DNA of 16,690 bases from Phormidesmis priestleyi (GCA_003242115.1 QBMP01000002.1:39487-56176), one strand, 5' to 3'; shown: positions 7,257 to 14,777, counted from the first letter of the stretch. Translations and numbers: made by a program. Notes: generated from the sequence alone by a model not told the origin.

Positions 7257-8225
7257 CTAGTCTTCTAAAGGGGCTAGCGTATTGAGCCAAGTGGAGAGCG
7301 CACTGACAGTCGTGAGCGTAGGTAGGCGATCGCACAGCTGCTCAAGCTGCCTTTCCGTCAGCCCCTCAATTTGACTTTGAATAGAGGTGGGCAATGTTCC
7401 TAACGCTCTGGTTAGTAGCCGTAATAGAATTCTCAGTTCGCCTTCCTGACGACCTTCCTGACGACCTTCCTGACGGCCTTCCTGACGGCCTTGCTCAAGT
7501 CCTCTTCTCATCCAGCTAGTAACAATTTCCATCATTTCCTCCTGCGCTTCTGGGTCAGCTTGGCCTATCTCAATATTAAACGCTGCATCCTCTTCAGGCG
7601 TCAGATCTAGGTAGGTGTCGATAAAGCCAGAGATCAACTGCATTTTTGCGGGATTGAGTTTGAGGGTGACTAATAAACGTAGGCACTCTGCTTTGACTTT
7701 GGGCCGATCGGCTGGGGCGATGCTCATTTTGGCCATAAGCGCTGAGGCAACTGGATTCTGAGTCATTAAAAAGTCGCGCCAATTGAGCTGATTGAGCTGG
7801 ATGACTCGGTAGTTGAATCTGAGAACTGAAAAATCTGGAAAGTCTACTCTAAATTCGCTGGGTGCGGAGATTTTGGGCTGGTCATAGGAAAACACGACAA
7901 TTGGATAGACGGGATAGTCGTGCTTTTCAAACAGCCGAGCAAAGTAGCGAAACATGCGTTTGCCAAATGTTGACTTGGCCTTTGCTTGGTTTTCGACATG
8001 GATTAGAAAAAATGAGGGTTCGCCTCGAAACTGAACCTGAGCAAGCAGGTCGGTTTCATACTTGTCACCTGCGGTGACATCGGTAAAAACTTCTTTGTCT
8101 AGGAAGACAATTGAGTTTGGTTCAATGTAGCTGACAACTTCTGGCAAAAATAATTCTAAAAATTCGAGAAAAAAGGTAGAGAGCAGCTCTTTGAATAAAC
8201 GGTCGTGGTCAATCATGTTGCGCAT
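7257..8225 (-). CDS. Rpn-family nuclease/putative transposase with C-terminal DUF4351
   Basis: A 322-residue protein of the Rpn (recombination-promoting nuclease, PD-(D/E)XK transposase-like) family, abundant in cyanobacterial genomes. The N-terminal region has the family opening HDRLFKELL (7-15). The nuclease core is probably Asp59 in YETDLLAQVQ with Glu78-x-Gln80 in HVENQ, the Q replacing the usual lysine as in other Rpn proteins. After a helical middle come four exact RQEG units (247-262), then a DUF4351-like domain (about 264-302, LRILLRLLTRALGTLP...LTERQLEQLCDRL). The start is ATG 8225; ATG 8216 (MIDHDRLF) is an equally good alternative. It lies 41 bp downstream of the TM0106 nuclease gene on the same strand, so co-transcription is plausible. 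Activity and target are unknown. Confidence 0.85.
   Translation of the reverse strand: MRNMIDHDRLFKELLSTFFLEFLELFLPEVVSYIEPNSIVFLDKEVFTDVTAGDKYETDLLAQVQFRGEPSFFLIHVENQAKAKSTFGKRMFRYFARLFEKHDYPVYPIVVFSYDQPKISAPSEFRVDFPDFSVLRFNYRVIQLNQLNWRDFLMTQNPVASALMAKMSIAPADRPKVKAECLRLLVTLKLNPAKMQLISGFIDTYLDLTPEEDAAFNIEIGQADPEAQEEMMEIVTSWMRRGLEQGRQEGRQEGRQEGRQEGELRILLRLLTRALGTLPTSIQSQIEGLTERQLEQLCDRLPTLTTVSALSTWLNTLAPLED
7443..7490 (-). repeat. Four 12-bp in-frame tandem repeats (RQEG)4
   Basis: Four head-to-tail 12-bp units lie between the nuclease core and DUF4351, encoding RQEG four times. They split into two subtypes that differ by one silent base (GGC versus GGT). Loss or gain of a unit would keep the reading frame and change only the linker length. 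Confidence 0.9.
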
Positions 8226-8266
8226 GTAGTAGCCCGGTGTGATGGCTCTAAATTGCTTTACCGCGA

Positions 8267-9910
8267 TTAGGGGTTCTCAGCGTGGTTCTCAGCGTCCCAA
8301 AAGGGCTGAGCAAACTTAACTAGCCAGTCTTTGACGCGGTAGGTGGCTTTGCAGTCGTCTTCGTTGTAGCGCAGGATGGTGTTCAGGTAGGTGCGATCGC
8401 CCGTGCGCAGCCAGTCGTCATACCAGCAGATTGATTGCGCTCCGTTGGCATCGGCATCTCGCCATTCAAACCCCATCCAGCGGGCTAGGTGCTTCAGCGC
8501 GTAGCTCTCGACCGGAAGGGCAACGGCATCGACAATGCGCTTGTGAATATCAATAAAGCGATTGAGCAACCCTTCTATATTGGTGCCCCCATTGCCGTAC
8601 AGATCGCTGAGTCGGCTGACGGTTTGGGCTTCATAAGGGCAAAAGTGGTAAATCGGAGCGTTGGGATAGCGCTCAACCAGGGCTAAAAACTCAAACCAGA
8701 CGGTTTCTTCCTGGTCGGGTGATTCGGCAGTAAGCGCATGAAAGGTTTCTTCCTGCGCTAGATGGTCAATGACCAAAACGCCGTGCAGATAGATCAGGTC
8801 TTTGTCGGGGGCGGCTTCGATGTCGAAGTAGATTTCGATGTCGGTGGTGGGAATATCTGTGGGTGTGAGCGGGAAGCGGCTGGTTTGAAGGCGAGCGATC
8901 GCGCTGCCTGTCCAATTGGCCTGCGCCTGAGAGATCATTTTCTCGGTCACCGGTAGCTCCACATCCATCGCCGCCGCTAACTCGCTAGGTTCAGCCGTTG
9001 CCAGCGCTTCGACAGTCGCAAGCCCCCTTTCAACTAGAGTCGGATAGCGCTTTTGCGTCACCCCAGGCAGCAGAGAAAGATGATTTTGATCTTTAGCGAC
9101 CTGGTAGCAGTGGCTGAGCCAAGGGCACATATCACAGCGGCTGCGGGAGATAAAAACTTCAGGAGCCTGAGAATTGCTTAAAATGCCATTGGTCGGATCT
9201 AAGCAGTCGTCTAAAGCGGCCTGAAGCTTGGGGACGTAGCGCTCTAAGCTGACGGCGTACTGCTTTTCTTTGAGAAAGAGCCAGGCGGTTTCGGGCCATA
9301 CGCCCTGCACTTCGGCCAGCACATAGGCATTAAAGGCGGCAACGAGCTGATATTCGGGTTTGGGCTTTTTGCCAAGTTTGACATCGTAGGGCACGTAGTA
9401 CCAATCGCCTAGCCAAGAGCGGCCCGCACATTTCACCAGCAGGTCAGGTTCGCTGCGATACCACGTATCGCCGGGGCCTTGGGTGATGAGAATGCCGCCA
9501 TAGATGGTTTCTGTGCCGACGGCCATTAGCTGCTGAGTGGCGTTAGCGCCTGCTATCCAGTTGTATTTCGGGTAGGTAGGACGGCTGAGAGGCTGAAACT
9601 GGGCAAGGGTGGCTTGTCGATGCTGGGCACTGTCTTCACGGAGCTTGGTAAAGTAGTCGCTGGGCGGATCTTTGAGGGTGGGATCGGCGTGGCTGTCGAG
9701 GTGCAATCGGCGACGGCAGCGGTAATAGTGAAATAGCATGTGGTCGGTAAACCACGCTGGAGCCGATGCTTTGGAATCTGCTGGGATTTCTGTCGGGATT
9801 ATTGCCGGGATTTCTGCCGGGATTTTAGAGGCCACGGTTTGGGCAGCGATAATCTGCTCTGGGCTGACGGAGTGAAAAGAGGTGCGCCGCGCAGTTGACA
9901 AACTGACCAA
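8267..9910 (-). CDS. TM0106 family RecB-like nuclease with RNase H-like exonuclease domain
   Basis: A two-domain nuclease of 547 residues. The N-terminal RecB/Cas4-like PD-(D/E)XK domain has Asp156 (SEPDLL) and Asp176-x-Lys178 (YDVKLG). Its four cysteines are placed like a Cas4/AddB 4Fe-4S site: Cys65 in YYRCRRRL, and Cys259, Cys262 and Cys268 in RCDMCPWLSHC. The C-terminal part resembles the YprB/RNase_H_2 exonuclease family: YFDIEA (361-366) with Asp363 and Glu365, and YNEDDC (515-520) near the end. Role inferred: DNA processing or repair. The first possible start is TTG at 9910 (GTG at 9835 also possible). Family homology begins near residue 52 (AWFTDHMLFHYYRC), leaving an unusual 51-residue extension with four IPxx repeats. 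It is divergent from aspS. Confidence 0.85.
   Translation of the reverse strand: MVSLSTARRTSFHSVSPEQIIAAQTVASKIPAEIPAIIPTEIPADSKASAPAWFTDHMLFHYYRCRRRLHLDSHADPTLKDPPSDYFTKLREDSAQHRQATLAQFQPLSRPTYPKYNWIAGANATQQLMAVGTETIYGGILITQGPGDTWYRSEPDLLVKCAGRSWLGDWYYVPYDVKLGKKPKPEYQLVAAFNAYVLAEVQGVWPETAWLFLKEKQYAVSLERYVPKLQAALDDCLDPTNGILSNSQAPEVFISRSRCDMCPWLSHCYQVAKDQNHLSLLPGVTQKRYPTLVERGLATVEALATAEPSELAAAMDVELPVTEKMISQAQANWTGSAIARLQTSRFPLTPTDIPTTDIEIYFDIEAAPDKDLIYLHGVLVIDHLAQEETFHALTAESPDQEETVWFEFLALVERYPNAPIYHFCPYEAQTVSRLSDLYGNGGTNIEGLLNRFIDIHKRIVDAVALPVESYALKHLARWMGFEWRDADANGAQSICWYDDWLRTGDRTYLNTILRYNEDDCKATYRVKDWLVKFAQPFWDAENHAENP
8272..8295 (-). repeat. 12-bp perfect duplication at the 3' end of the TM0106 nuclease gene
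   Basis: GGTTCTCAGCGT occurs twice head to tail (8272-8283, 8284-8295), encoding the AENHAEN tail just before the stop codon. Confidence 0.85.
9776..9823 (-). repeat. Four 12-bp tandem repeats encoding IPAE-IPAI-IPTE-IPAD
   Basis: Four degenerate 12-bp units code for residues 30-45 in the N-terminal extension of the TM0106-family protein. The units differ at one to three bases, so this array looks older than the RQEG array of the neighbouring gene. Confidence 0.8.
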
Positions 9911-10051
9911 AACCAGAGACTACTTTGCTAGCGTAGCGTATTTGGGGGGTGTTCCTGTGAAGGGTTCGGCAAAGATTATGTGCCGCAACGGGCCCGAATC
10001 CTTCATAATGTAAAGGTTTTATTTTCGGTATTGTTTACCTGCTTTGTTGCC

Positions 10052-11854
10052 ATGCGTAGCCTTTATTGCGGTCACCTTCGATCTGAACATATAGAAAAGA
10101 CGGTCACGCTCTATGGCTGGGTGGATCGCAGACGCGATCATGGCGGGGTGGTGTTTTTGGATGTGCGCGATCGCTCTGGCACCGTACAAATTGTCAGCGA
10201 TCCCGAACGCACTCCAGCGTCCTATTCGATTGCGGAAGAGGTGCGCAATGAATATGTGGTCAAAGTGGTGGGCCGCGTGACTCAGCGCCCCGAAGACTCA
10301 CTAAACGAGAAGCTGCCGACCGGCAAAGTCGAGATTTATGCCGACGAGCTGACGATTTTGAATGCCGTACGTAAGCAGTTGCCGTTTCAGATATCTACGG
10401 CTGAAGAAGAAAATGTGCGCGAAGATCTGCGGCTGAAGTATCGGTATTTGGATTTGCGGCGCGATCGCATGGCCCGTAACCTGCGCCTGCGCCACGATGT
10501 AATCAAAGCCATTCGCCGCTTTTTAGAAGACACTGAAGACTTTATCGAGGTCGAAACGCCGATTCTGACGCGATCTACCCCCGAAGGAGCCCGCGATTTT
10601 ATCTTGCCTTCGCGGGTGAATGAAGGCGAGTGGTTCGCGTTGCCACAATCTCCTCAGCTATTTAAGCAAATTTTGATGGTGGCGGGCATGGACAGGTATT
10701 ACCAGGTCGCCCGCTGCTTTCGCGATGAAGATTTGCGCGCAGATCGTCAGCCCGAATTTACGCAGCTCGATATGGAAATGAGCTTTATGGATCAAGAAGA
10801 GATCCTGTCATTAAATGAGCGACTGCTAGCGCATATTTTCAAAACGGTGAAAGGCATTGATATTGTCACCCCTTTCCCTCGACTGACCTACGCAGAAGCG
10901 ATGGATCGCTACGGCAGCGACAAGCCGGACACTCGCTACGGCCTAGAGCTAGTCGATGTTTCAGATATTGTGAAAGACTCTGGATTCAAAGTGTTTTCAG
11001 GTGCAGTGAAAAACGGCGGACAGGTAAAGGTGCTGCCGATTCCGGGCGGTAATAACGCGATTTCTAATGTGCGAATTAAGCCGAAAGGAGATTTGTTTAA
11101 GGTGGCGACCGATGCTGGAGCGGGCGGCGTTGCCTACATTCGGGTGCGCGAAGGCGGCGAAATTGACACCATCGGCGCGATTAAAGACAATCTCACGGCT
11201 GAGCAAAAGCAGATTTTGTTAGAGCGTACGGGAGCGCAGCCCGGTCATTTGTTGTTGTTTGGCGCGGGCGATACGAGTACGGTAAATGCGACTTTGGACA
11301 AATTGCGGCAGGCGATCGCCAAAGAACTCAATCTCATCGATGAAAACAAAACCAACCTGCTATGGGTAACAGACTTCCCCATGTTTGAATGGAACGCCGA
11401 TGAAAACCGCTACGAAGCGCTGCATCACCCCTTCACCGCACCACACCCTGAAGATGCTGCGGAGTTGACCACGGCCCGCGCGGTAGCCTACGACATCGTG
11501 TACAACGGCTATGAAATTGGCGGCGGCAGCTTGCGAATTTATCAGCCAGAGGTGCAGACCAAGGTATTTGAAACGATTGGACTTTCGGCTGAAGAAGCGA
11601 GTGACAAATTTGGCTTTTTGCTCGAAGCATTTGAATATGGCACTCCGCCGCATGGCGGCATTGCCTACGGACTAGACCGATTGGTGATGCTGTTAGCGGG
11701 TGAGCACTCTATTCGTGAGGCTATAGCATTTCCGAAAACTCAGCAGGCCCGCGATCTGTTGACGAATGCGCCTTCAATGGTGGAGCCAAGTCAGCTCAAA
11801 GACCTGCATGTGGCCTCTACGCTGAAGCCGAAAACGGACAAGAGCTCAAAATAG
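10052..11854 (+). CDS. aspS: Aspartyl-tRNA synthetase
   Basis: A class II synthetase that charges tRNA-Asp with aspartate. The 600-residue product from ATG 10052 matches the bacterial length (about 590-600). An in-frame GTG at 9980 would add 24 residues (MPQRARIL...) that do not belong to the family, so it is rejected. The N-terminal OB-fold anticodon domain is residues 1-105 ([12 protein letters not shown]). Motif 1 surrounds [17 protein letters not shown] (164-180). Motif 2 is [20 protein letters not shown] (223-242). The bacterial GAD insertion follows, then motif 3 [15 protein letters not shown] near residue 550. His30 occupies the position where discriminating E. coli AspRS has Leu30, from memory of the non-discriminating signature. 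It is divergent from the TM0106 gene, and a hairpin terminator follows the stop. Confidence 0.97.
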   Translation: MRSLYCGHLRSEHIEKTVTLYGWVDRRRDHGGVVFLDVRDRSGTVQIVSDPERTPASYSIAEEVRNEYVVKVVGRVTQRPEDSLNEKLPTGKVEIYADELTILNAVRKQLPFQISTAEEENVREDLRLKYRYLDLRRDRMARNLRLRHDVIKAIRRFLEDTEDFIEVETPILTRSTPEGARDFILPSRVNEGEWFALPQSPQLFKQILMVAGMDRYYQVARCFRDEDLRADRQPEFTQLDMEMSFMDQEEILSLNERLLAHIFKTVKGIDIVTPFPRLTYAEAMDRYGSDKPDTRYGLELVDVSDIVKDSGFKVFSGAVKNGGQVKVLPIPGGNNAISNVRIKPKGDLFKVATDAGAGGVAYIRVREGGEIDTIGAIKDNLTAEQKQILLERTGAQPGHLLLFGAGDTSTVNATLDKLRQAIAKELNLIDENKTNLLWVTDFPMFEWNADENRYEALHHPFTAPHPEDAAELTTARAVAYDIVYNGYEIGGGSLRIYQPEVQTKVFETIGLSAEEASDKFGFLLEAFEYGTPPHGGIAYGLDRLVMLLAGEHSIREAIAFPKTQQARDLLTNAPSMVEPSQLKDLHVASTLKPKTDKSSK

Positions 11855-11881
11855 ATAACCGCTAAAAGCAGGTAAAAGCCA

Positions 11882-11912
11882 GAGACAGTCGGTTATGACT
11901 GCTCGCCTTTTC
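11882..11912 (+). terminator. aspS terminator
   Basis: GAG-A-CAGTC (11882-11890) pairs with GACTG-CTC (11897-11904) around a GGTTAT loop, with one bulged A. The stem is followed by GCCTTTTCTCTT. It lies 27 bp after the aspS stop codon and looks like a Rho-independent terminator. Confidence 0.55.
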
Positions 11913-11938
11913 TCTTGCCCAAACCCAATGAAACCGTC

Positions 11939-11969
11939 TAGATATAATGCAATTTTTGCATTATATCTA
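11939..11969. repeat. Perfect 14-bp inverted repeat with 3-base loop
   Basis: TAGATATAATGCAA (11939-11952) and its exact complement (11956-11969) surround TTT. The stem is AT-rich. It lies between the aspS terminator and the NtcA region, and no U run follows. It could be a second terminator, a protein-binding palindrome or a relic of a mobile element. Confidence 0.8.
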
Positions 11970-11999
11970 TGCGATAAACCTTTGCTAAAGGCTATATCC

Positions 12000-12041
12000 G
12001 TATATTTAAATACAAAATAGCCTTTAGAAATCTGTCATTTT
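12000..12041 (+). promoter_or_regulatory. NtcA-activated promoter of the nrt operon
   Basis: GTATATTTAAATAC (12000-12013) is an exact GTA-N8-TAC NtcA box with a palindromic AT-rich core. Twenty-two bases downstream, CATTTT (12036-12041) fits the TAN3T -10 form at five of six positions and is correctly spaced for a class II NtcA promoter. No other GTA-N8-TAC site exists between here and nrtA. NtcA control of nrt genes is established knowledge; use of this particular site is inference. Confidence 0.6.
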
Positions 12042-12208
12042 TGTTTTTGAAGTTTTGCAACTGACGCAATTCGAGCAAAGCCGATTCATCTCGGCTGACT
12101 CCCGATTAACGCTCGATTGATTCCTAATGGAGCGTTCAATCAACCGCAGTCTGCGATTTCAACCGTCACTAGCAGATCCACCCTTGATCCTGGAAAACTG
12201 CCTGAAAG

Positions 12209-12232
12209 CTGTCCGAAAACCTGTCCGAAAAC
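12209..12232 (+). repeat. Duplicated 12-mer in the nrtA leader
   Basis: CTGTCCGAAAAC occurs twice head to tail (12209-12220 and 12221-12232). Degraded relatives (CTGGAAAAC and CCTGAAAGC) lie just before it. Confidence 0.75.
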
Positions 12233-12479
12233 GCCTCAGAAACTCCCCTTCATAGGGATAAGCTTTTAGAGATTGAGCAAAGATAGATGAAAAGACTTAT
12301 TGAAGCTGAAACTGTTGGTGATTGATTTTCTAATCTATTGATTTCGACTAAATTTCAGAATCGTCTTTTATTCTCTAGGTTGCGTGCTTGGGGTTTCACC
12401 CTTGCTAAGCCTTCAAATTCAGCTGGCAACCTGTGCGTTTTACAACTTTACTCCAACACATACTTGGCTAGGTCATTTT

Positions 12480-13823
12480 ATGTCCAAAATATCTCGTCGT
12501 AAATTTATCTTCACCACTGGAACAACGGCAGCAGCAGCGCTGCTAATCAATGGCTGTACGTCAAGTAGTGACAGTGCCAATAGCGGTTCAAACGCAACTG
12601 ATTCAGCCGCCGCGCCTTCAACCCTGCCAGCCGCTGAGATCAGTCCAGAAGAAGCTCCAGAAATCACCACGGCTAAGCTAGGATTCATCGCTTTAACAGA
12701 TTCAGCACCTTTGATCATTGCCAAAGAGAAAGGAATCTTCGATAAATACGGCATGACTGGCGTAGAAGTGCTCAAGCAAGCTTCTTGGCCGGTCACCCGC
12801 GACAATATGGAACTCGGCTCAGGCGGCGGCGGTATCGATGGTGCGCACATTCTGACGCCTATGCCCTACCTGATGACCTTGGGCAAAGTTACCAAGCAGC
12901 CTTTGCCAATGTACATTTTGGCCCGATTGAACGTCAACGGCCAAGGAATTTCGGTTGGTAACGATTACACCGATCTCAAGATTGGCACTGATAGCTCCAA
13001 AATGACCGAGGTGTTTGCAAAGGCTAAAGCGAACAACAAAGAGCTGAGCGCGGCGATGACTTTCCCCGGCGGTACGCATGATTTGTGGTTGCGCTATTGG
13101 TTAGCAGCGGGCGGTATTAATCCTGAAACAGATATTTCTGTTGTCCCGGTGCCACCGCCTCAGATGGTTGCCAACATGAAAATTGGGGCGATGGAGACTT
13201 TTTGCGTAGGAGAACCCTGGAATGCTCAATTGGTGAACCAAAAACAAGGCTATTCGGCGCTGGTGACCGGAGAGCTATGGCAAGATCACCCAGAAAAAGC
13301 GTTTGCGATGAGAGCCGACTGGGTAGATGCGAATCCTAAAGCGGCGCTAGCAATGACTAAAGCTGTTTTAGAAGCGCAGCAATGGTGTGATTTGCCAGAA
13401 AATCAGCAGGAAATGTGCGAGATTGTCTCTCAAGATAAGTGGTTTAAGGTGCCGGTTGAAGACATTATCGGTAGAATTCAGGGCAAGATTGACTACGGCA
13501 ATGGCCGCACCGTTGAAGATCCCAATATTTCGATGAAGTTTTGGCGAGATAATGCGTCTTATCCTTATAAGAGTCATGATCTTTGGTTCTTAACAGAAAA
13601 TATTCGCTGGGGCTATATTCCGGCAGATACGGATACGAAAGCCTTGGTGGACAAAGTAAATCGCTCTGATATTTGGAAAGAGGCAGCCAAAGCAATTGGC
13701 GTTGCCGAAACGGACATTCCGACGAGCGATTCACGCGGTGTAGAAACCTTCTTTGACGGCGTGAAATTTGATCCTGAAGATCCAAAAGCTTACTTGGATA
13801 GTTTGAAGATTAAGAAGGTCTAA
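12480..13823 (+). CDS. nrtA: Nitrate/nitrite-binding lipoprotein NrtA
   Basis: The periplasmic, lipid-anchored solute receptor of the NrtABCD nitrate/nitrite ABC importer. It is 447 residues from ATG 12480; an in-frame start at 12384 would place 32 unrelated residues before the signal peptide and is rejected. The signal shows a twin-arginine-like SRRKFI (5-10), a hydrophobic core and the lipobox LINGC with Cys26. The mature domain starts after a Ser/Ala-rich linker (about 60). Recalled nitrate-contacting residues of Synechocystis NrtA (Trp102, Gln155, His196, Lys269) align to Trp103, Gln155, His200 and Lys273. Lys273 in HPEKAF favours nitrate over the bicarbonate receptor CmpA, which carries Glu there. 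Conserved segments include GGGGIDGAHILTPMPYLM and GVETFFDGVKFDPE. It is the first gene of the operon. Confidence 0.95.
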   Translation: MSKISRRKFIFTTGTTAAAALLINGCTSSSDSANSGSNATDSAAAPSTLPAAEISPEEAPEITTAKLGFIALTDSAPLIIAKEKGIFDKYGMTGVEVLKQASWPVTRDNMELGSGGGGIDGAHILTPMPYLMTLGKVTKQPLPMYILARLNVNGQGISVGNDYTDLKIGTDSSKMTEVFAKAKANNKELSAAMTFPGGTHDLWLRYWLAAGGINPETDISVVPVPPPQMVANMKIGAMETFCVGEPWNAQLVNQKQGYSALVTGELWQDHPEKAFAMRADWVDANPKAALAMTKAVLEAQQWCDLPENQQEMCEIVSQDKWFKVPVEDIIGRIQGKIDYGNGRTVEDPNISMKFWRDNASYPYKSHDLWFLTENIRWGYIPADTDTKALVDKVNRSDIWKEAAKAIGVAETDIPTSDSRGVETFFDGVKFDPEDPKAYLDSLKIKKV

Positions 13824-13831
13824 TGTTTTTG

Positions 13832-13875
13832 GAAAGCTTGAAAGGGCTGCCTTCTGCCAGCCTTTTCAAGCTTTC
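13832..13875 (+). terminator. Long intercistronic hairpin between nrtA and nrtB
   Basis: GAAAGCTTGAAAGGGCTG (13832-13849) pairs over all 18 bases with 13858-13875 as RNA, with a single G-U pair and an 8-base loop. It lies 9 bp after the nrtA stop and 19 bp before nrtB. The U run expected of a full terminator is missing. It therefore more likely partially attenuates transcription or protects the nrtA 3' end, raising binding protein above permease. Confidence 0.65.
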
Positions 13876-13894
13876 AGATACTTTGAAATTTTAG

Positions 13895-14743
13895 ATGGAC
13901 GATAGTGCTATGACCATCAACTTTGACAATCAACCGGCTAAACCAAATTTTCTGCTGGCGTGGATCAAAAATCCGCCGCATAAGTTGTTTCGTCCGCTAG
14001 TGGCTCTTTTATTCTTTCTGACTCTATGGCAGGTGCTGTGTAGTGGCCCTGACGCTAATTTGCCCAGCCCGATTAAAACGTTTCAAGACACGTCTAATTT
14101 AATTTTCAATCCCTTTTTTGACAATGGGGGAACGGATAAAGGATTGTTCTGGCAGATTTTGGCCAGTCTAAAACGAGTCGCGGTGGGCTATACGCTAGCG
14201 GCTGTAGTGGGAATTGCGCTGGGCATTTTAATTGGCTCTAGTGAGTTCATGTTCGATGCGCTCGATCCGCTGTTTCAAATATTGCGAACGGTGCCGCCGC
14301 TGGCTTGGCTACCGATCGCTCTAGCAGCGTTTCAAGAAGCGAATCCTTCGGCTATTTTTGTGATTTTTATTACTGCCATTTGGCCGATTATTATCAACAC
14401 AACCGTGGGTGTACAACAAATACCTCAAGACTATAAGAACGTTGCTAGAGTGCTGCGGGTGAAGGGGTTTAAGTACTTTCGAGAGATTATGTTTCCGGCG
14501 GCAGTACCTTACATTTTTACCGGGCTAAGAATTGGCATTGGGCTTTCTTGGCTGGCAATTGTTGCCGCTGAAATGCTTGTCGGCGGTGTGGGTATTGGCT
14601 TCTTTATTTGGGACTCTTACAACAGTTCTCAACTCAGTGAAATTATTCTGGCCTTGATTTATGTGGGGATTGTCGGCCTGATTTTAGATCGGATGGTGGC
14701 TTGGCTGGCTTCTTTGGTGGTGCCATCGGAGCCGCAGCAGTAG
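13895..14743 (+). CDS. nrtB: Nitrate ABC transporter permease NrtB
   Basis: The inner-membrane channel subunit of the nitrate/nitrite importer; two copies pair with the NrtC and NrtD ATPases. It has 282 residues, close to the usual 275-280. Hydrophobic segments are visible near residues 31-47 (PLVALLFFLTLWQVL), 95-112 (YTLAAVVGIALGILIG), 130-145, 150-167 (AIFVIFITAIWPIIIN), 208-228 and 250-265. The cytoplasmic ATPase-contact loop of binding-protein-dependent permeases lies around 182-212 (NVARVLRVKGFKYFREIMFP...GLRIG). ATG 13895 (MDDSAM) is used; the ATG five codons later is possible. It follows nrtA by 71 bp. Its stop codon forms part of a 13-bp tandem repeat, and the usual close junction with nrtC is interrupted. 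Confidence 0.94.
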   Translation: MDDSAMTINFDNQPAKPNFLLAWIKNPPHKLFRPLVALLFFLTLWQVLCSGPDANLPSPIKTFQDTSNLIFNPFFDNGGTDKGLFWQILASLKRVAVGYTLAAVVGIALGILIGSSEFMFDALDPLFQILRTVPPLAWLPIALAAFQEANPSAIFVIFITAIWPIIINTTVGVQQIPQDYKNVARVLRVKGFKYFREIMFPAAVPYIFTGLRIGIGLSWLAIVAAEMLVGGVGIGFFIWDSYNSSQLSEIILALIYVGIVGLILDRMVAWLASLVVPSEPQQ

Positions 14744-14777
14744 AGGGCTTTAATAGAGGGCTTTAATAGAGGGCTTT
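14741..14777 (+). repeat. 13-bp tandem repeat (2.85 copies) including the nrtB stop
   Basis: TAGAGGGCTTTAA occurs at 14741-14753 and 14754-14766, then a partial copy runs to 14777. The first three bases are the nrtB TAG stop, so each unit also carries an in-frame or shifted stop triplet. Confidence 0.85.

Larger units (their letters stand above)
11855..12479 (+). other. 625-bp non-coding region and nrt operon leader
   Basis: No supported gene lies between aspS and nrtA. From left to right it holds the aspS terminator, a perfect 14-bp-arm hairpin (11939-11969) and a 43-bp dyad with a central NtcA box (11985-12027). Then come several small hairpins (12079-12096, 12108-12141) and a duplicated 12-mer (12209-12232). 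A possible proximal promoter, CTGAAA (12306-12311), 17 bases, TCTAAT (12329-12334), lies about 145 bp before nrtA. If transcription starts just after the NtcA box, the nrtA mRNA carries a leader of about 430 nt. Confidence 0.6.

Noticed and set aside
7443..7490. Possible CRISPR-like array
   Set aside because: The units are contiguous 12-mers without spacers and are coding (RQEG repeats).
9980..10051. Upstream GTG start for aspS
   Set aside because: It would add 24 residues absent from AspRS proteins; the family sequence begins at [10 protein letters not shown] encoded from 10052.
12108..12141. H-type pseudoknot
   Set aside because: The stems are interleaved, but the two crossing loops have zero length, so both cannot form at once in a standard pseudoknot; alternative hairpins are more reasonable.
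12384..12479. Upstream start for nrtA
   Set aside because: The signal peptide with SRRKFI and the lipobox begins at ATG 12480; the extra 32 residues would precede and disrupt it.
12048..12479. Glutamine (glnA) riboswitch in the nrtA leader
   Set aside because: I could not find the conserved GGAAGTAGG-like core or the three-way junction arrangement I recall for that family.
12480..13823. Bicarbonate receptor CmpA instead of NrtA
   Set aside because: Lys273, His200 and the flanking HPEKAF and GGTHDLW segments match the nitrate receptor; CmpA has Glu at the lysine position.
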